DNA of 64,000 nt from Theristus sp. LFF4_11. Its lineage: Eukaryota; Nematoda; Chromadorea; Monhysterida; Xyalidae. The notes beneath the pieces are model-generated. The model was not told where the DNA came from, did no database searches, and was given only the letters and a program-made list of their open reading frames with translations. The stretch lies in contig JASANC010001184.1 of assembly GCA_030248135.1 (NCBI GenBank), positions 124,001-188,000 of the forward strand, read 5' to 3'. The position numbers were made by a program, and so were the translations under genes. Positions 59,410-64,000 of the stretch are shown here, piece by piece; the first letter of the stretch is position 1; every line of letters begins with the position of its first letter.

Positions 59410-62400
59410 TTTTCGATAGGAACGAGGTGCAAGAAAAATTCGGATTTTCCATTGGATTTTTGCGTGGGATGTGTGCTAATTGGGTTGGTGAGATTAAAAC
59501 TGAAACAAAATCTTTTCTTGTCCGATTTAGATTTCGAAGCAATCGAACACAGCTTGTTGAACACACCCACCAGCACCAGCCTAAGCTCTGGCTCGAGCTG
59601 CGGTTGACGACAGTGTCGCATTTTTTTTGTGTTGCACTGTGACTGTGAGCTTTCCGCAGGTCAATGGAGCGACACCGACGTTGTGTTGTGCTTGCCAAAA
59701 AGCTGGTTTTGCTTGCTTGCAACCTTCATGTCACATGGACATGAGATGCCTAATCGTTTATTTTTGCTGGTTGTTCATATCATACACAGGTAATATCATG
59801 CATCACGGCTTCAAATTCAAGTAATCAATGTTCGTAAAATCAAGATGGTGGTTTTTCATTCATCAAGCAATATAATCAGACTAACTTTCAACAAACTTCA
59901 TACAGTAACTCACTTTGCTCACACATTTTGCTTGCTTTCGCTTGTCGTTGGCAATGGCAAAAACGTTTTTAGGTTTAACAAACGTAATTTTCAAAATTTC
60001 GACCTGAAAAGCGGTTAAAAAAACGTATTTTTCCCCTTTCCGTTGTTTTCTTTTTTCTAGATTTTTTACTTTTGTTTGATTTTGCTATTTTCGCCGTTTC
60101 TCATTTTTATCATAAGTTCAGCAGTGGCCAGTTCTATAAAAATTGAACAGTTGAATAGTTGAACATTTTTATTCACTTTTTCACTATTCAGCGAAAAAAC
60201 GGGTTCTCTTAAAGTGAATAGTGAACAGTGAAAAGTGAACAGTGAAACGTGAATAGTGAGTAGTGTTTTGAACAGTGAATTTCACTGTTCATTTTTGCTC
60301 AGTTCTATAAAAGACTCTTCAACTGTTCAACTATTCACAAAAATCTTACAAGTCAAAAGAGACTTGTAAAAAGTTTGAAAAGTCATTTTTCCAGCAGATT
60401 TGAACTGACAAAAGGTAAAGTATTGTTTATTTATGTTTTTCTAACAAAAATTAAAAGCAGACGGCGTGAAATTTTGTGTCTCTGCATGGGTTTTAGTCTC
60501 GCTGTCATTCATCTGTTCTCCACATGATTTGTGGAGTGCAACACCCAAGCTTTATGTTGGTGGTGCACCATTTTTAGCCCATGTTTAATTTTTTGAGCAG
60601 ATCAATGAATTTTTGTTGGTTTCAAGCTGTCAAAAAAAAAATTTAGTCAAAATTCAAATTTTTTACGAAGGAGTGAAAAACCAAAACTTGGCAAAACCAA
60701 TTTAAAATGACTGTTAATGATGCAAATTTCCTGATTTTTAATTTCAAAACGATAAAAACATCAATTAAGACAAAGTCGCCAAGATCAGTTGATCTAGTTA
60801 AAAATTGCACCCTGTCCAAAATATGCCCAGTTTTGTGAATTTGTAAAGTGAGAAAACTCACCTGCACAAGCACAACTGAGTTTCTTGTTGAAGAAACTCA
60901 AATTTCTTTGGCCATTTCGTCAAACAAATTCAGACTCCGCTCCATTCAGCAGTAAATGAAGTTCGTCGATTGATTTTCCATCGTATGCGGTGGCGTTCTT
61001 GACAACAAAACTGGAACCGGCGTTATTGAGTTCAAAATTTTCAACAGATACAGTATGGCCGAATAAATGAGGCAGTTCATCAAGGCGGGATCAGCCGCAG
61101 ACTAGGAGTTGTCTTTTTCAAAAAAGCCAACGTAATTCCCAATCAAGTGTACAAGGGATAAAGAATGAATAGAATAGCGCATAATCCATTAGTTTAAAAA
61201 AACGCGTCAAATTTTGGCACACAATTCAGTTTCTGAACGTCTTTTTTCTTTCATTCAAAATTCGCGCGCTCCTTGCACCCTGAAAAAAGCTGCCATGTTT
61301 AACCGGCCATACCGCAAGTTGATCGCTCATTTAAAATTGCTCGAATCTTCGCAGAACCAAGAATCAACAAAAAGGAAACTGAAAGAAACACGTTTCTTTG
61401 TTTCTGTTTCTTTTCTATTCAACTATTCAAAATTCACTGTTCAGAATTTACTCTTCAAAATTTTACTGTTCACTTTTTTCCTTTATAGAACACTATTCAA
61501 CTATTCTGTTCAAAAATTCACTGTTCACTGTTCACTATTCAACTGTTCACTTTTATAGAACTGGCCACAGGTTCGTCAGACCATCATCGCTTACTCGCAG
61601 CTGGCACAGCACCAAGTGGGTTTTGTGTGTGTATTTCCAAAAAAATCAACTTTCATGTGGCGCCGCGGCCGGCGTACTATGTTGGTCAAATACTTTAGTT
61701 TTGCTCGCTCCGTCCAGAACTATCTTGGTTTTTCCCTGTTTTTACGGTAAAATTTTGACGACCGATTTGACGTGAAATACGTTTTTCTCCAAGAAATTCG
61801 CTATTTTGTTGTTATATGTGGCTCTGTTCCGTCTCTGTGATAACTGACACTCCAGCGAGTCGAGAGTCGAGACAAACTTCTTTTGACCAGTTTTGAGTTT
61901 TGACTGTTAAAAAACAAAAAAATCGTCATTTTTGTATTTGTTTTAAAAAAATTGCAAAATGTTTTGGTGACCCTTTTTGGAAACCGATTGACGTCACCCC
62001 ACCACACGACACAAAACAGCAACCAAACGAAGCAGTACTAACATACAGCTCGGACGCTCAGAACTCAATGAGAAGTAAAATGTCACCTTCTTGGATGCAT
62101 TGGAAATGTTTAGCCAAGGTTTTGCGACGCTCAAAAACTTCATTGGTTCATTCCAAAAGTTGTTCAAGCTCAAAATCAATAGGTAAAATGGTCTAAAATT
62201 GACAAATGTCAGAAAAAAATTGTTGAACTTGATTGACTTGATTTTGTGAAATTCTGCTTTCTGGGTTCGCTGATGTTTTACCCAGACTACAAGGTCTGTC
62301 TGTGGCAAGACACCTTCGGCAGTTCTTTCTGCCTGGTGTCCGTCGTACTGACGAGCCGGGGGTCACCGCGGTATGCGTATGCGTCTACCTGGCGAGTGGC

Positions 62401-63089
62401 GACACAGCGAACTTCTTGTGTTTCCAAAAATTGTGCCAACATTTCAAAAAAAATTCAGAACAAATGAAAAATTTTTCGAATTTTTAAAAAAAATTAGCGT
62501 GTTTGTTTAGTTTTTCGTAAATTCGTTTTTGTTTAACAATTATACTTTGGACATTTTGCGCTCATTTTTTGTGTATTCTTCTCAGTTGTTACAATTTTAC
62601 TAACCATATCTGATTTTTGATGTTTCTACTTTCTGCTCTCATTTTTTGCAGCTAACGAACCTCATTTTCATTTTTTAACCAACGACAGATTGAATTTGTC
62701 ATTCAAAAGCATCAACGCTGATCAACGTTGGTCGGATATCTTCGGACGCGATGCCTTCGAAATAAATTGGAATTGTATCAAAAAATCACTTGCATGTGTG
62801 AGAATCAAATTTTGTTCAAAAGTGGTCTCAATTTGGTATTGGCTAGTTGTATTGTACGCAGTCATGTTTCCACCTTTTCAGTCATTCAAAAAAAGCGAAC
62901 ACAATTATCTTACATGTTCAGTTCAGTTGTTGTTTTTGCCGTTTGTTCAGCCTTAGATCTGATTGTTCACTGTTTCTGAATTCAGCCAACATTAATCAAC
63001 ATCAAATGCGTTTGAGTTCTTTTTCACAGAACGCAACAATGCCAGTCAGCGGCAAGAAGGCAAGCACCATGTCTCTCAGGAAACAATGA
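59410..63089 (+). CDS. Last exons of an unrecognised gene (tentative model)
   Basis: Four putative exons join with consistent phases: 59410-59612, 59660-59789, 62652-62797 and 63030-63089, ending in TGA. The last two are the better supported: TTTTTTGCAG acceptor, a protein-like reading (LTNDRLNLSFKSINADQRW), GTGAGA donor, TTTTTCACAG acceptor, and a basic C-terminus (SGKKASTMSLRKQ). In the first two exons the chosen frame gives GFLRGMCANWVGEIKTE and a cysteine cluster (LCCACQKAGFACLQPSCHM). A competing frame (SDLDFEAIEHSLLNTP) is also open and would need a different junction. Upstream exons are unknown. The gene ends 89 bp before the next start codon. I recognise no family. The middle intron carries two mobile elements. 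Confidence 0.35.
60125..61567. mobile_element. TGGCCA-ended element with GAATAGTGAACAGTG subterminal arrays
   Basis: The ends TGGCCAGTTCTATAAAA / TTTTATAGAACTGGCCA are perfect inverses. CAG lies outside each end (60122-60124, 61568-61570), a possible 3-bp target duplication. Next to both ends are arrays of the near-hexamer GTGAA[CT]A (left) and its inverse TGTTCAC/TATTCAC (right), the sort of array a transposase would bind. No transposase frame found; superfamily unknown. Confidence 0.8.
61907..62545. mobile_element. Decayed relative of the TAGGGTTG hAT-like family
   Basis: Collinear blocks with 55567-56294 include the AAAAAACAAAAAAATCGTCA start, CGACGCTCAAAAACTTCAT, AAAATGGTCTAAAATTGAC, AAAAATTGTGCCAA and the closing GTTTTTGTTTAACAA. 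The tips are degraded and no target duplication remains. Confidence 0.6.
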
Positions 63090-63178
63090 TGCAACAAACA
63101 AGCATGATTTTATGATATAAACGAATTGAATGATTAGTGTGTGTTTAAATCAAAGCGACCAACTGCGCTGCATGCCGC

Positions 63179-64000
63179 ATGAACGGACAAAACGAACTGT
63201 CGGAGGCTGTCATTATTTGCCAGGGCGATTTGGGCGACCCTGCATTCTCACTGTACCTCGCCAGGGTCAAAGAGCGCCTGCAGTGGCTGCTGAAAGCAGG
63301 TCCGGCCGACTGAATGTTTTCGCAAGTGAATTGTTCTCACGTTGGAGCTCACCTGCGGTGAAACGTTCGCTATTTACTCGGTCGCATTTGTAATACCTTT
63401 TTAATGAAAAAGTGCGCTTATATGTACAGTATGTCTTTTAAACCTGTCATCATTTTAGTAAAATCAGAGCCCACGCACGAAAGAAGAATGAACGGACCGT
63501 GTTATAAAATTTAGAACGGGTTAGAAAAAGAACATATTTCGTCGCAAATGGGGTTCTTGAAAAGTTTCGCGGACGCATTCTGCCAAGGTGATAAATCTAG
63601 AGAAGTATACTGTAAATACTTTCTCATTATAATCAGTATTCGTTCGATGCAGATAAGGAAACGTTTCACGTGACCAACTTGGAGCGCTGGAACAGCGTCC
63701 GCGTGACATTCCATTTGCCGACGCCGGCAGCGGAGCGGCTGCGTTCATTGGCGCAACGCAATCCAAGGCTGCTCAGGGCGCTCGGCATATACTCGGTGCA
63801 GACGGATGCGAGCGACACTGTATCAGGTACAAACACTACAAACAACTGCAACACTCATTCGTTGCGCACGTTGGCATTTGGAGTATGCAGAGAGGCACGT
63901 CACTGATCACGCTGCTAGGCACGCTGAATGGCCTTCTATCATACAAGCAAACGCCAACCTTCATACAATCGGATTGATTTGAATCATAAATTGCGGCCTG
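63179..64000 (+). CDS. NCOA6-like nuclear receptor coactivator, first exons (3' truncated by window)
   Basis: Exon 1 (63179-63299) starts at the ATG of MNGQNELSEAV, 33 bp after an in-frame stop. It continues with VIICQGDLGDPAFSLYLARV, which aligns with the N-terminal block of vertebrate NCOA6. Exon 2 (63653-63826) continues in phase 1 with NLERWNSVRVTFHLPTPAAE, RLRSLAQRNPRLLRALGI and YSVQTD, a near-continuous match to the NCOA6 N-terminal domain (WNSVRVTF..P..AAERLR.LAQ). The rest of the gene lies beyond the window; 63827-64000 is the start of an intron. In mammals NCOA6 is a scaffold of nuclear receptor and MLL3/4 (ASCOM) complexes in the nucleus. That role here is inferred from homology. 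Confidence 0.82.

Noticed and set aside
1..64000. CRISPR arrays, bacterial operons, rRNA or tRNA genes
   Set aside because: The window is spliced eukaryotic DNA. I saw no regular repeat-spacer arrays or rRNA sequence. tRNAs could not be excluded by eye, but none was recognised.

Overview
The window is eukaryotic genomic DNA with many spliced genes, a high density of small mobile elements and no organelle or bacterial content. Animal-specific orthologues (Mind bomb E3 ligase, CALM/AP180, sorting nexin 1/2, an NCOA6-like coactivator), short introns beside a few very long ones, and frequent TTTCAG acceptors point to an ecdysozoan invertebrate, most likely a nematode. I cannot name the species, and another small invertebrate is not excluded.

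Layout. 1-2183 (+): the 3' half of a sorting nexin 1/2 gene, cut by the left edge. 5721-19428 (-): an AP180/CALM (unc-11-like) clathrin adaptor gene, with a possible small one-pass membrane protein gene nested in its 4.7-kb second intron. 19429-23698: no gene, but G-rich tracts, a 268-bp tandem array and element fragments. 23699-25823 (-): a divergent ionotropic glutamate-receptor-like gene. 27383-28873 (+): an unrecognised two-pass membrane protein. 29409-51474 (-): a complete mind bomb gene in 26 exons with a 13.1-kb intron. 51475-59400: nested mobile elements and AT-rich repeats. 59410-63089 (+): the tail of an unrecognised gene. 63179 to the right edge (+): the first exons of an NCOA6-like gene.

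The recognised products belong to three processes. SNX and AP180/CALM act in retromer sorting and clathrin endocytosis. Mind bomb ubiquitinates Notch ligands to drive their endocytosis. NCOA6-like proteins belong to nuclear receptor/MLL coactivator complexes. They are separate transcription units, not an operon.

Exon coordinates were built by hand from homology, splice-site inspection and intron-phase bookkeeping. Every junction listed for SNX, mind bomb, the receptor-like gene and the ANTH half of AP180 keeps frame. Four hAT-like elements and one related copy were found through exact 8-bp target-site duplications and matching short terminal inverted repeats. I found no wholly new system. The most notable points are the nested hAT-like insertion history, the modular phase-1 NPF exons of AP180, the two GC-AG introns and the tandem array flanked by inverted copies.
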